From: Bryobacterales bacterium
Lineage (GTDB): Bacteria > Acidobacteriota > Terriglobia > Bryobacterales > Bryobacteraceae
Length of the DNA: 14,878 nucleotides
Assembly: GCA_016880505.1 (NCBI GenBank)
Contig: JAEHDI010000123.1
Span: 1-14,878 of the forward strand
Direction: 5' to 3'
Positions 6,956 through 13,931 of the stretch are shown here, piece after piece. The notes beneath the pieces are model-generated. The model had not been told where the DNA came from. It searched no databases and saw only the letters and a program-made list of their open reading frames with translations. Both the position numbers and the translations under genes were made by a program. Position 1 is the first letter of the stretch; every line of letters begins with the position of its first letter.

Positions 6956-8341
6956 ATGGTTCGCGCACTCCAGTGTAGTTGCGTGCGCGTCCAGCCCGCA
7001 CTCCAAGACGGAGGGAGTTTGCGTACACGAATTCTGCTTGTTTTGACGGCCGTTCTGGCCGGCGCCGCGTTCGCACAGAGGGCCGACTATGAAGGGCCGA
7101 CGATTCTCAGCCGGGGTATCGGGCCGGTATTGGCAGGCGGCGGGGACCTGTTGAGGATCAGGCCCTATCTGAGCGTCACTGGGGTCTACGATACGGGATT
7201 AACGCCGGTATCGGTGAACTCGCAGGGGCAGATCCCGAAAGAGGACGGCTACGGTGGTGAACTCGGTTTCGGAGCCCTGGGGTACCACTCGTGGCGGGAT
7301 ACGGTGCTTGGGCTCGATTACCGGGGCGACGTCCGCCACTACTCACAGCAAAGTTACTATGACGGCAGCGATCACACCCTGTCGCTTGGTGTGACGCACC
7401 AGCTTTCGCGCAGGGTGGTGCTCTCGCTGCGCGAGGCCGCCGGCACGTACTCGCGAAGCTTCGGCCCGATGGGCGGGCTCGGCTACTTCGACCCGTCGTT
7501 TGCGGACATCCCACAGAACGAACTCTTCGACGGCCGCACCCACTACCTGACGACCATGGGTGACCTTACGCTCCAGAAAGGGCCTCGGCTTTCATTCAAT
7601 ATGGGAGGTAGCGGGATGGTGGTGCGTCGCCGGTCACGTTCGCTAATAGGGGTCACCGGCTGGACGGCGCGCGGCGATACAGCCTACCGTGTCGGCCGGA
7701 ATCAAGTCATCGGTGTGGATTACGGTTTTCACCACTTCGACTACACCAGTGCGTTCGGCGCTTCGGATATCCATACCCTTGGCTTGAACTGGACGGCAAG
7801 GATTGGGCGGAACTGGAGTTTCGGCCTCCGGGCCGGCGCATCGAGGGTAGAGACACTCGGGCTGCGGCGCGTGACGCTCGATCCAATCATCGCGGCGATC
7901 CTCGGCCAGTCGTCGGGTATCGAGACGTTCTACCGCGTTAACTACGTGCCGAGCGCGAATGCACGGTTGACGCGGACGTTCCGGCGTTCGTCGGTCAGCT
8001 TCGAGTACGACCGTGGGACGGGTTCGGGCAATGGAATATACCTGACGTCGCAACAGGAGAGCTTCGGTCTCAACGCCAGTTACACTGCATCCCGAAGGTG
8101 GAATGTCGGCGCTTCCGCCGGCTACGACAATTTCCGCAGCCTGGGACAGACCCTCGGCAAGTATGAGTCTTACCACGGCGGCGGCGGTGTGACTTTTCAA
8201 ATGACCTCGGTGTTGCACTTCGTGGCTCGATTCGATGGTCGCCACTATGACATCGACAACACCGACTTCAAGCGGACCCACTACCGGGCGTCGCTGGGCA
8301 TCGCACTGAGTCCCGGCGATATGCCGCTCTCGCTCTGGTAG
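6956..8341 (+). CDS. Outer-membrane beta-barrel protein
   Basis: The predicted barrel spans the outer membrane; no ligand can be named. A signal peptide (MRTRILLVLTAVLAGAAFA before QRADYEG) is followed by about 420 residues of alternating polar/hydrophobic strands with frequent Gly/Tyr/Arg turns. Examples are YLSVTGVYDTGL, RLSFNMGGSGMVVRRR, NWSFGLRAGASRVETL and TASRRWNVGASAGYDNF. The chain ends in a strand with an aromatic last residue (PLSLW), as BAM substrates usually do. Two in-frame starts compete. ATG 6956 has GGAGGA at a six-base distance and gives 461 residues with a 21-residue extension in front of the signal peptide. TTG 7019 has GGAGG four bases away and gives a standard signal peptide and 440 residues. 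The ribosome site favours 6956; the protein favours 7019. A receiver gene follows three bases after the stop. Confidence 0.85.
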   Translation: MVRALQCSCVRVQPALQDGGSLRTRILLVLTAVLAGAAFAQRADYEGPTILSRGIGPVLAGGGDLLRIRPYLSVTGVYDTGLTPVSVNSQGQIPKEDGYGGELGFGALGYHSWRDTVLGLDYRGDVRHYSQQSYYDGSDHTLSLGVTHQLSRRVVLSLREAAGTYSRSFGPMGGLGYFDPSFADIPQNELFDGRTHYLTTMGDLTLQKGPRLSFNMGGSGMVVRRRSRSLIGVTGWTARGDTAYRVGRNQVIGVDYGFHHFDYTSAFGASDIHTLGLNWTARIGRNWSFGLRAGASRVETLGLRRVTLDPIIAAILGQSSGIETFYRVNYVPSANARLTRTFRRSSVSFEYDRGTGSGNGIYLTSQQESFGLNASYTASRRWNVGASAGYDNFRSLGQTLGKYESYHGGGGVTFQMTSVLHFVARFDGRHYDIDNTDFKRTHYRASLGIALSPGDMPLSLW

Positions 8342-8344
8342 ACC

Positions 8345-8731
8345 ATGCCGGAAACAGATCCTCGGAAGCGGATTCTCGTGGTGGATGACGAACCGGCGCT
8401 TCTGAAACTGCTCGAGCGGTACCTCACACGCTCCGGCTACCGGGTTGAGGCGTGTGGCTCCGCCCAACAGGCGCTCGAGCTTTTCGGAGCCGACCCCGAA
8501 GTTTACGCCCTTGTGATAGCTGACCTGCGGATGCCGGGCATGTCGGGCGAGGAACTGCTTGAGATGCTCATCCGGCGGAACCCCTCGATCCGGATCGTCG
8601 TGTGCAGTGGATACCCGTTCAATCATCTCGATCGACGTCCTGGGATCGAAGGCCAGATCCGGTTTGTTCAGAAGCCGTTCCTTCCGAGCATGCTCGACCA
8701 TGCCATTCGGGAACTGCTCGGCAGTTCTTAG
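8345..8731 (+). CDS. Single-domain response regulator (CheY-like receiver)
   Basis: This 128-residue protein consists of a receiver domain and nothing else, so it would act through protein contacts or as a phosphate relay rather than by DNA binding. All key residues are present: the acid pair D14/D15 in LVVDDEPALL, phospho-acceptor D60 in VIADLRMPGMSG, the switch serine S88 in VVCSGYP, and K110 in FVQKPF. The pattern VVCSGYP and the long linker before the lysine resemble receivers that pair with hybrid histidine kinases (CheY-like/REC in FixJ or hybrid-kinase contexts). The ATG follows the barrel stop by three bases without its own ribosome site, so it probably depends on translation of the barrel. 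No kinase gene lies nearby in this block. Its stop overlaps the oppositely oriented downstream gene by four bases. Confidence 0.9.
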   Translation: MPETDPRKRILVVDDEPALLKLLERYLTRSGYRVEACGSAQQALELFGADPEVYALVIADLRMPGMSGEELLEMLIRRNPSIRIVVCSGYPFNHLDRRPGIEGQIRFVQKPFLPSMLDHAIRELLGSS

Positions 8732-9312
8732 GAGCCTGCGCGAGGATGTTCCGACAACGCCTCGGCAAGCCGGTCGGCGAAATTCTCTCCCGATTCCGAC
8801 CAGAGGCGGCGGTTTTCTGCCGGCAGCGTGTCATCGAGTTCATGCACGAGCCGCAGTAGACCACGGATGTTCGACTCAACTTTACGTGAACTGCCAGGGG
8901 TTTCGGGCTGTGGCAGAAAGTCCGCGTCGTTGCCGAACTCGATACGCAGATGGTCGCCGAGGTTGTTCTCAAACAGCGGGCCATAACAGGCAAGGCTTAC
9001 CGGCGCGGGAGTGAGTTTCCACTCAGGGTCGTATCGCCAGAGATCCCAGTAGCCCTCAACAATATAGCCGGAGTCGGCGTTTTCGAACTCCCGGCTGGCG
9101 GCGATCACATCATCCACATCTTCTGTGAGTCGGTCGAAAACGCGCTCGATAAGGGGAGGTTCTGCAAACTGTTGCACGTAAATTCGGAGTTCCACGGGCG
9201 CGGGGGAGTTGGGCGAAAACGGAAACTTCCGCAAAAGTTTCTCGAAATGCCGTAGCATCGTCTGCCCGCTGTATCCGCGAATCCAGTACGAAAGATAAAG
9301 CCGGTCGGCCAT
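8728..9312 (-). CDS. Conserved protein of unknown function
   Basis: This 194-residue soluble protein has no signal peptide and no recognised domain. It begins MADRLYLSYWIRGYSG and continues with HFEKLLRKFPFS (22-33) and RIYVQQFAEPPLIER (43-57). The central part, EGYWDLWRYDPEWKLTPAPV (86-105), is rich in Trp/Tyr. Later segments are LGDHLRIEFG (118-127), VESNIRGLLRLVHELDD (145-161) and RLWSESGENFADRL (169-182). I recall close matches among acidobacterial hypothetical proteins, often with these same segments conserved. An upstream ATG at 9333 (MEGRTRT) is possible; ATG 9312 is preferred because conservation, as remembered, starts there, and GGAGGGG lies 12 bases upstream. It follows the NicO gene by 42 bases and probably shares its transcript. 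Its TAA overlaps the receiver gene's TAG on the other strand. Confidence 0.75.
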   Translation of the reverse strand: MADRLYLSYWIRGYSGQTMLRHFEKLLRKFPFSPNSPAPVELRIYVQQFAEPPLIERVFDRLTEDVDDVIAASREFENADSGYIVEGYWDLWRYDPEWKLTPAPVSLACYGPLFENNLGDHLRIEFGNDADFLPQPETPGSSRKVESNIRGLLRLVHELDDTLPAENRRLWSESGENFADRLAEALSEHPRAGS

Positions 9313-9354
9313 TGTTCGGGTACGCCCCTCCATCCATTATGGGTCGTCCCGAGG

Positions 9355-10116
9355 TCAGAAGGACCGGGCCGCCTGCAGTGCAATGGCCAGCCCGAGCAGG
9401 GTAACGATCACGGCGCTGGTCACCGGCAATGCCCGTGCCAACGGCCCTTCCCCGCTCAAGCGTTTCAACGCCGGCGCAGCCAGCACCATGGCGACCCCGA
9501 ACGAGATCAACACGGCGGCCAGCCCGAGGCTGAAAGCGACCAGGATCGCGAGCCCGAAGCCGATCCGGCGCAGCGAGATCGAGATCATCAACACCACAAG
9601 AGCTTCGGGGCAGGGAACCAAACCACCCGAAACGCCAAGCGAGAGTAGGCTGCCGCGGGTCGGCGGATCGTGGTGGTGGTCATGCGCATGGTGGTGACGG
9701 ACGTGATCGTGATCGTGGCGGTGCGTTCTCGCCGTGAGCCGTTTCCAAAGGAGCCACGCGCCGATCAGCGCAACTAGCACGCCGCTTGCGAGTGCCAGCC
9801 AGGGGTAGACCCGGTCGAGTGACACCCGTTGAGAGGCGTAGAGCGTGACAATGCCCAGCACGAACACGCTAAAGGTATGGGTGGCGGTCACCACCGCTCC
9901 AAGAAAAACGGCATCGGTGAGACGCCCGCGGCTGCCGACCAGGTAGGCGGCCACAATCGATTTCCCGTGTCCCGGCGTGAGAGCATGGGCCGCGCCCAGC
10001 ATGAAGGAGACGCCGAGAGCAGTGGCCAGAATCCAGGGACCCGCCTCGGGTGCGGCTAAGAACGCCTCCAACCGCGAACGCTCCTGAAGGAGCAGCATGC
10101 ACAACAGCGCAGTCAA
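9355..10116 (-). CDS. NicO/RcnA-family nickel-cobalt exporter-like membrane protein
   Basis: This 253-residue inner-membrane protein has about six membrane helices. The family signatures are HALTPGHGK (44-52) in the second helix region and GGLVPCPEALVVL (164-176), both characteristic of NicO/RcnA permeases. The loop between them (132-150) holds 11 His and 4 Asp in 19 residues, a metal-binding loop like that of RcnA. RcnA exports nickel and cobalt; here the direction and the metal are inferred. Translation starts at TTG 10116, whose TG overlaps the preceding TGA stop (TTGA), with AGGAG eight bases upstream. ATG 10098 is a less likely alternative. Co-translation with the class V aminotransferase links the two functionally, although that combination is not an established pathway. 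Confidence 0.88.
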   Translation of the reverse strand: MTALLCMLLLQERSRLEAFLAAPEAGPWILATALGVSFMLGAAHALTPGHGKSIVAAYLVGSRGRLTDAVFLGAVVTATHTFSVFVLGIVTLYASQRVSLDRVYPWLALASGVLVALIGAWLLWKRLTARTHRHDHDHVRHHHAHDHHHDPPTRGSLLSLGVSGGLVPCPEALVVLMISISLRRIGFGLAILVAFSLGLAAVLISFGVAMVLAAPALKRLSGEGPLARALPVTSAVIVTLLGLAIALQAARSF

Positions 10117-11384
10117 CCGGTCAACTCCTGTACCGCGGCGGCCGTGCGATCAATCTGTTCGAGCGAGTTGTAGATATGAGGGCAGAGCCGGATTCCCTCC
10201 TGATTGGAAGCGGTGGTCGCCGGTGTCATCGCGCCGGAGATGCGGTGACGTGACCAGAGGGCATCGTAGGCGCGTCGCGTGTCGGCGTCCCGGATTCGGA
10301 ACTTGACCACGCCACCGGACAGTTGCGGCTCAAGATTCGTCAGCAACTGCACTCGCGGCATCTCTCGGAGCTTCTGTTTCAGCGCGTTCGCAAGCAGACG
10401 CATGCGCGCTTCGACGTTCTTCATGCTGAGAAGCTGGAGGAAGTCCACCGCGGCATCGAATGCGACCACTCGGGGATTGTCCCGCTGGCCGAGCACCTCA
10501 AACTTCCGGGCCCCCACCAGCCTGTCCGACCAACCGGCGGTCACGATCGAAGGCCACAATTCGGGAATCCGTTCCGAGCGTACATAAAGCACGCCGGCTT
10601 CGAGCGGGCCCATCGCCCACTTGTGGGCGCTGGCGGCGTAAGAATCACAGCCGATCGCCCGCACATTGACGTCGAGTGCGCCGAAGGTCTGTGCGCCGTC
10701 CAGGTGCATCCAGATGCCTCGCCCGCGTGCGAAGTCGGCCAACTCCTTCACGGGAAACAGGATGCCTGTTGTATTGGTCACGTGGGTGACGGCGATTACC
10801 TTCGTCCGAGGAGTGACGGCCCGCACGATCCCGTCCAAAAGCTGCTCACAACCCGGCGCGGGGATGGTAACCGGGACGCTACGTACCACGAAGCCTTCGC
10901 GTTTGGCGCGCATTTTCCAGGAAGCTTCGTTGGAGGGGTGATTATGGTCCGTAATGAGCACCTCGTCGCCCGCCTTGAGGTCGATGCCCTTGGCGACGAC
11001 GTTGTTCCCCTCGCTAGTGTTCCGGGTGACGGCAATCTCGTCCGCGGAAGCCCCGAGCACGGCCGCAAGTTTGCGCCGCAGCCGCTCCTGAAGGGGGTCG
11101 TACTTCTCACGATTCTGAAACGACGGGTTGGCCTCAAAGTCGCGGAGAAACTCGACATAACGGTCAAGGACCGGGCGCGAGGCCGGACACACGTTCGCCG
11201 CATGCAGAAAGATCAGGCCGTCTTCCAGGGGGAATTGGCGCTGAACCATCCGCCAGTAGGCTTCGTTGGTTGCATCGGGGATGCCGGGCGCTGCCTCGAG
11301 AGTTCGGGTGAACGCCACCCAGCTTGAGGGCAGAGCGGCGGCGCCGGGCAGAGAACGGAAGAAATCACGTCGGGACCGAATCAT
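10113..11384 (-). CDS. Tat-exported class V aminotransferase-fold PLP enzyme (isopenicillin-N epimerase-like)
   Basis: This is a 423-residue fold-type I PLP enzyme related to cysteine desulfurases and isopenicillin-N epimerases. The N-terminus, RSRRDFFRSLPGAAALP (residues 3-19), is a twin-arginine signal, so the folded holoenzyme should be exported. The catalytic domain has the cofactor-binding TRNTSEGNN (120-128), DGAQ (D229-Q232) and SAHKWAMGP with the Schiff-base lysine K255 after H254. The C-terminal domain closes with RLCPHIYNSLEQID. The reaction could be racemisation/epimerisation, desulfuration or transamination; the sequence alone does not decide. ATG 11384 has GAGGAG at a seven-base distance. 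A TACAAT box (11413-11418) and the palindrome CACGCGTG (11426-11433) lie upstream. The gene is followed by the TTG-started NicO exporter overlapping its stop. Confidence 0.88.
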   Translation of the reverse strand: MIRSRRDFFRSLPGAAALPSSWVAFTRTLEAAPGIPDATNEAYWRMVQRQFPLEDGLIFLHAANVCPASRPVLDRYVEFLRDFEANPSFQNREKYDPLQERLRRKLAAVLGASADEIAVTRNTSEGNNVVAKGIDLKAGDEVLITDHNHPSNEASWKMRAKREGFVVRSVPVTIPAPGCEQLLDGIVRAVTPRTKVIAVTHVTNTTGILFPVKELADFARGRGIWMHLDGAQTFGALDVNVRAIGCDSYAASAHKWAMGPLEAGVLYVRSERIPELWPSIVTAGWSDRLVGARKFEVLGQRDNPRVVAFDAAVDFLQLLSMKNVEARMRLLANALKQKLREMPRVQLLTNLEPQLSGGVVKFRIRDADTRRAYDALWSRHRISGAMTPATTASNQEGIRLCPHIYNSLEQIDRTAAAVQELTG

Positions 11385-11412
11385 AGGTTGACTCCTCGCA
11401 TTCGGTCCCTCG

Positions 11413-11433
11413 ATTGTACAGCAGGCACGCGTG
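11413..11433 (-). promoter_or_regulatory. Candidate promoter of the aminotransferase-NicO unit with an 8-bp palindrome
   Basis: On the minus strand TACAAT (11418-11413) matches five of six -10 bases and lies 29 bases before the ATG at 11384. CACGCGTG (11426-11433), a perfect palindrome, occupies the -10/-35 spacer region and could be an operator. TTCACA lies only 13 bases upstream of TACAAT, too near for a normal -35 box. Confidence 0.35.
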
Positions 11434-11451
11434 TGAAGCGTACCTGACTCG

Positions 11452-12384
11452 CTATTTCAGCTTTTCTGTGACGGTCAGCGGCCCGCTCAGACGGAAGTCG
11501 ATTCGTGTCTCGACTGGGATGACCGCCGGTTTGCCGCGCGTGGCGGCAGCCGTACCGGCCCCGGCTGCGCCGCCGACGGCAGCGCCGATGCCCGCACCCT
11601 TTCCTCCGCCCGCGATTGCACCGATTGCTGCACCAATGCCTGCTCCAATACCGACCTTCTTTACGTCCTCTCCGCGGGACGTGGGCGCCTGTTTGTGGAA
11701 GAGGTCGGTTTCGATCGCCAACTCCTGCCCGTCGCTCGTGTGAAGCTTCGTTAGGTGGATAGCCATCGCGGCGAGCCCCTTGACTCGCCCGGACTCCTGG
11801 ATCTCGGCCACTTTGCCCTCGAGTCGTGCACCTCGTTCGGCGATCACGAGCCCGTCAACCACAAGCGGCTGGTCCAGGTTGGCGGTGAACGTGTCTCCCA
11901 GCTTCATACGGCTGCTGTCGAGTGTTTCGGCGAGGCGTGCCGACAGGAGTGTCCCGGCGGCGACGGTCACCTTCCGAGGCTCTGGCGGCGGCGGGGGAGG
12001 GGTCACTGCCAATGGCGCAGGCGCCTTCTGCTCCGCCACGTTGGACGCGGCCGCTGGCTGGGAAGACTGGGCAGGTGTCTGCTCAGCCTTAGGCTCCGGG
12101 GCTGTCGTCTGGGATTTGGCGGTCACAGTCTTCTGGGCCGCCGGCTTTACGGACGGCGCAGGTTTCGCTCTGCTTGGCGCCGACGCCGCGGTTTCGGTGG
12201 CTAGCTGCTGTGCTTGTTCGGCAGGGGGCGGCGCCGCTGCCTGGCTGGATGGCGCAGCCGCCTGCTCGCTGGTCTCAGCTGTGGTTACGGCTGCCTGTTC
12301 ACTCTGTCGTCCTTTTAAGACTAAGAACAGCAGGACGCCACAGGCGATAAGGGCTGCCAGTATCCCGATCTGAACGATTTTCAT
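11452..12384 (-). CDS. Membrane-anchored VirB10/TrbI-like protein with Ala/Pro linker and glycine zipper
   Basis: This 310-residue envelope protein is of unknown role. One membrane helix (about 4-23) is followed by a long Ala/Pro/Gln/Thr-rich linker (about 27-136, including PPPPPPEP). A beta-rich domain follows with VAAGTLLSARLAETLDSS, GDTFTANLDQPL and ERGARLEGKVAE, which resembles the C-terminal fold of VirB10/TrbI-type proteins. A glycine zipper (about 245-278) with repeated GxxxG steps comes next, then the strands PVETRIDFRLSGPLTV. I recognise this whole arrangement from hypothetical acidobacterial proteins. No secretion-system neighbours are present, so a type IV secretion role is unlikely; a cell-envelope anchor or barrier protein is more plausible. 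ATG 12384 is chosen over the longer open frame because GGAGGAG lies eight bases before it and the signal helix begins there. Confidence 0.8.
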   Translation of the reverse strand: MKIVQIGILAALIACGVLLFLVLKGRQSEQAAVTTAETSEQAAAPSSQAAAPPPAEQAQQLATETAASAPSRAKPAPSVKPAAQKTVTAKSQTTAPEPKAEQTPAQSSQPAAASNVAEQKAPAPLAVTPPPPPPEPRKVTVAAGTLLSARLAETLDSSRMKLGDTFTANLDQPLVVDGLVIAERGARLEGKVAEIQESGRVKGLAAMAIHLTKLHTSDGQELAIETDLFHKQAPTSRGEDVKKVGIGAGIGAAIGAIAGGGKGAGIGAAVGGAAGAGTAAATRGKPAVIPVETRIDFRLSGPLTVTEKLK

Positions 12385-12459
12385 GCGCGGATCTCCTCCA
12401 TGATCGTACCTAATATCCGACGGAAGCGGCCCGCATTTCGTTTCTCCCGGGCCAGTCGC

Positions 12460-12465
12460 TACAAT
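12460..12465 (+). promoter_or_regulatory. Candidate -10 box of the dusB unit
   Basis: TACAAT (five of six bases of the -10 consensus) overlaps the first possible ATG of dusB (12464). The -35 position (about 12437-12442) is poor. If used, transcription would start near 12472, only about four bases before the second ATG at 12476. This is inferred from motif and spacing. Confidence 0.3.
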
Positions 12466-13489
12466 GGACTCTAGAATGAGGGAGTTTCCGCCCAAACTAC
12501 ACATCGGCAAGGTGGAGATCGCGCCCGCAACCGTCCTGGCCCCGATGGCGGGCGTCACGGATACGGTGTTCCGCCGCTTCATCCGCGGTCTGGGCGGCTG
12601 CGGTCTCATCATGACGGAATTCACCAGCTCCCATGGCGTGGTCGCCTCTTCCGTCCGCCGTAAGCCGACGAGAACGTTCGACTACCTCGCTTTCGAGCCG
12701 GACGAACACCCGATCTCGGCCCAGCTTTTCGGCGCCGATCCCGACGTCATGGCAAACGCCGCTCGCGTGTGCCAGGACCTCGGGTTTGACATCGTGGACA
12801 TCAACCTCGGTTGCCCGGTGAAAAAAGTGGTGCGCTGCAACGGGGGGTCCGGTTTGCTGCGAGATTTGCCCCTGGTGGAGCGCATCCTGCGGGCCGTGCG
12901 CGCCACAATCACCATCCCGCTCACGGTGAAATTTCGAGCCGGTTGGAACGATCGGGAACTGGTGTCCGTTCCGCTTGCGCGGATCGCCGAGGACTGCGGG
13001 CTGGACGCGATTGCCCTTCATCCTCGTACGCGTGAACAAGGATACAGCGGAAAGGCGGACTGGGATCGTATTGCCGAAGTAAAGGCGGCTGTTCGCATTC
13101 CAGTTATCGGCAACGGGGACGTGATCAGTCCCGAGGACGCCTTCCGCATGGTCCACGAAACAGGTTGCGACGCCGTGATGATCGGCCGTGCTGCATCCTA
13201 CAACCCGTGGATCTTCCGGCAGATTGACCAGTACCGCGAGAAAGGACGCTACGATTGCCCGACCGAGCGCGACCGCTACGACATGATGCGCACTTACTAC
13301 GCGCGGTTGATCGATCGCGGAGAGGACGACACGGTCGGCAAGATGAAGCAGTTCGCCACCTATTTCACCCATGGGGTTTGCAACGGTTCTCGTCTTCGTC
13401 AGGAGGTTCACCTCGCCCACGCCGCCACCGAGATCATGGAACGAGTGGACCGCTTCTTCGTCCACGAACTGGAAGCGTGCCCGGCCTGA
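12464..13489 (+). CDS. dusB: tRNA-dihydrouridine synthase, DusB type
   Basis: This FMN-dependent enzyme reduces specific uridines in the tRNA D-loop to dihydrouridine. It has 341 residues. The TIM-barrel begins ATVLAPMAGVTDTVFRR (22-38), the FMN-phosphate region. INLGCPVKKVVRCNGGSGLL (113-132) holds the catalytic C117. TVKFRAGW (154-161), ALHPRTREQGYSGKADW (184-200), IPVIGNGDV (212-220) and MIGRAA (239-244) complete the cofactor and active-site set. A C-terminal helical domain follows from about 260. Length and motifs fit DusB. Neither ATG 12464 nor ATG 12476 has a ribosome site; 12464 is kept as the longest start, although the -10-like box overlapping it favours 12476. rnhA starts four bases after the stop. 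Confidence 0.95.
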   Translation: MDSRMREFPPKLHIGKVEIAPATVLAPMAGVTDTVFRRFIRGLGGCGLIMTEFTSSHGVVASSVRRKPTRTFDYLAFEPDEHPISAQLFGADPDVMANAARVCQDLGFDIVDINLGCPVKKVVRCNGGSGLLRDLPLVERILRAVRATITIPLTVKFRAGWNDRELVSVPLARIAEDCGLDAIALHPRTREQGYSGKADWDRIAEVKAAVRIPVIGNGDVISPEDAFRMVHETGCDAVMIGRAASYNPWIFRQIDQYREKGRYDCPTERDRYDMMRTYYARLIDRGEDDTVGKMKQFATYFTHGVCNGSRLRQEVHLAHAATEIMERVDRFFVHELEACPA

Positions 13490-13493
13490 CGCG

Positions 13494-13931
13494 ATGAAGA
13501 AAGTCCAGGTCATCACGGATGGAGCCTGCCTTGGCAACCCGGGGCCCGGCGGCTGGGCAGCGATTCTCCGCCATGCCCGCCACAAACGCGAGCTCAGCGG
13601 CTCGGAGCCGCACACCACCAACAACCGCATGGAACTGACCGCCGCCGTTCGGGGACTGGCGGCATTGAAGGAATCCTGTGAGGTTGAAGTGATTACCGAT
13701 TCCGAGTACCTGAAAAACGGCATCACCGAATGGCTCCCGCGCTGGAAACGCAACGGTTGGAAGACAGCATCCAAGGACCCCGTGAAAAACCAGGATCTTT
13801 GGGAGCAACTCGACGCGCTGACAGAACGTCACAAGACAAGATGGGTGTGGACCAAAGGACACGCGAACCACGAAGACAACAACCGGGCGGACGAACTGGC
13901 GTCCGCGGCGGCACGGGGGGTGTCACGATGA
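13494..13931 (+). CDS. rnhA: Ribonuclease HI
   Basis: This enzyme removes the RNA strand of RNA:DNA hybrids in the cytoplasm (R-loops, primers). It has 145 residues, a normal length. The four acidic residues of the active site are present: D9 in ITDGAC, E47 in NNRMEL, D69 in ITDSEYL and D133 in NNRADELA, with the helping histidine H123 in KGHANHEDN. The basic loop WLPRWKRNGWKTASK (80-94) is the handle that binds the hybrid. The open frame extends upstream, but ATG 13494 follows the dusB stop by four bases and begins with the canonical MKKVQVITDG. The stop is shared with the next gene as ATGA. Confidence 0.96.
   Translation: MKKVQVITDGACLGNPGPGGWAAILRHARHKRELSGSEPHTTNNRMELTAAVRGLAALKESCEVEVITDSEYLKNGITEWLPRWKRNGWKTASKDPVKNQDLWEQLDALTERHKTRWVWTKGHANHEDNNRADELASAAARGVSR

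Noticed and set aside
6788..7006. 73-codon N-terminal extension of the DUF4139 protein
   Set aside because: The ATG at 6787 has a ribosome site and a signal peptide directly after it; the extension has no such features and would cover the divergent promoter region.
7643..8701. 352-codon open frame on the minus strand
   Set aside because: It runs antisense to the barrel and receiver genes, both of which have clear family signatures, and crosses their junction.
10323..11327. 334-codon open frame on the plus strand
   Set aside because: It is a mirror of the class V aminotransferase gene, without domain features of its own.
12385..12624. 80-codon N-terminal extension of the glycine-zipper protein
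   Set aside because: GGAGGAG and the membrane helix place the start at 12384; the extension is antisense to dusB.
12497..13774. 425-codon open frame on the minus strand across dusB and rnhA
   Set aside because: It is longer than the genes it opposes, but dusB and rnhA carry full sets of catalytic motifs and the antisense product has no recognisable domain; GC-rich codon bias produces such mirrors.
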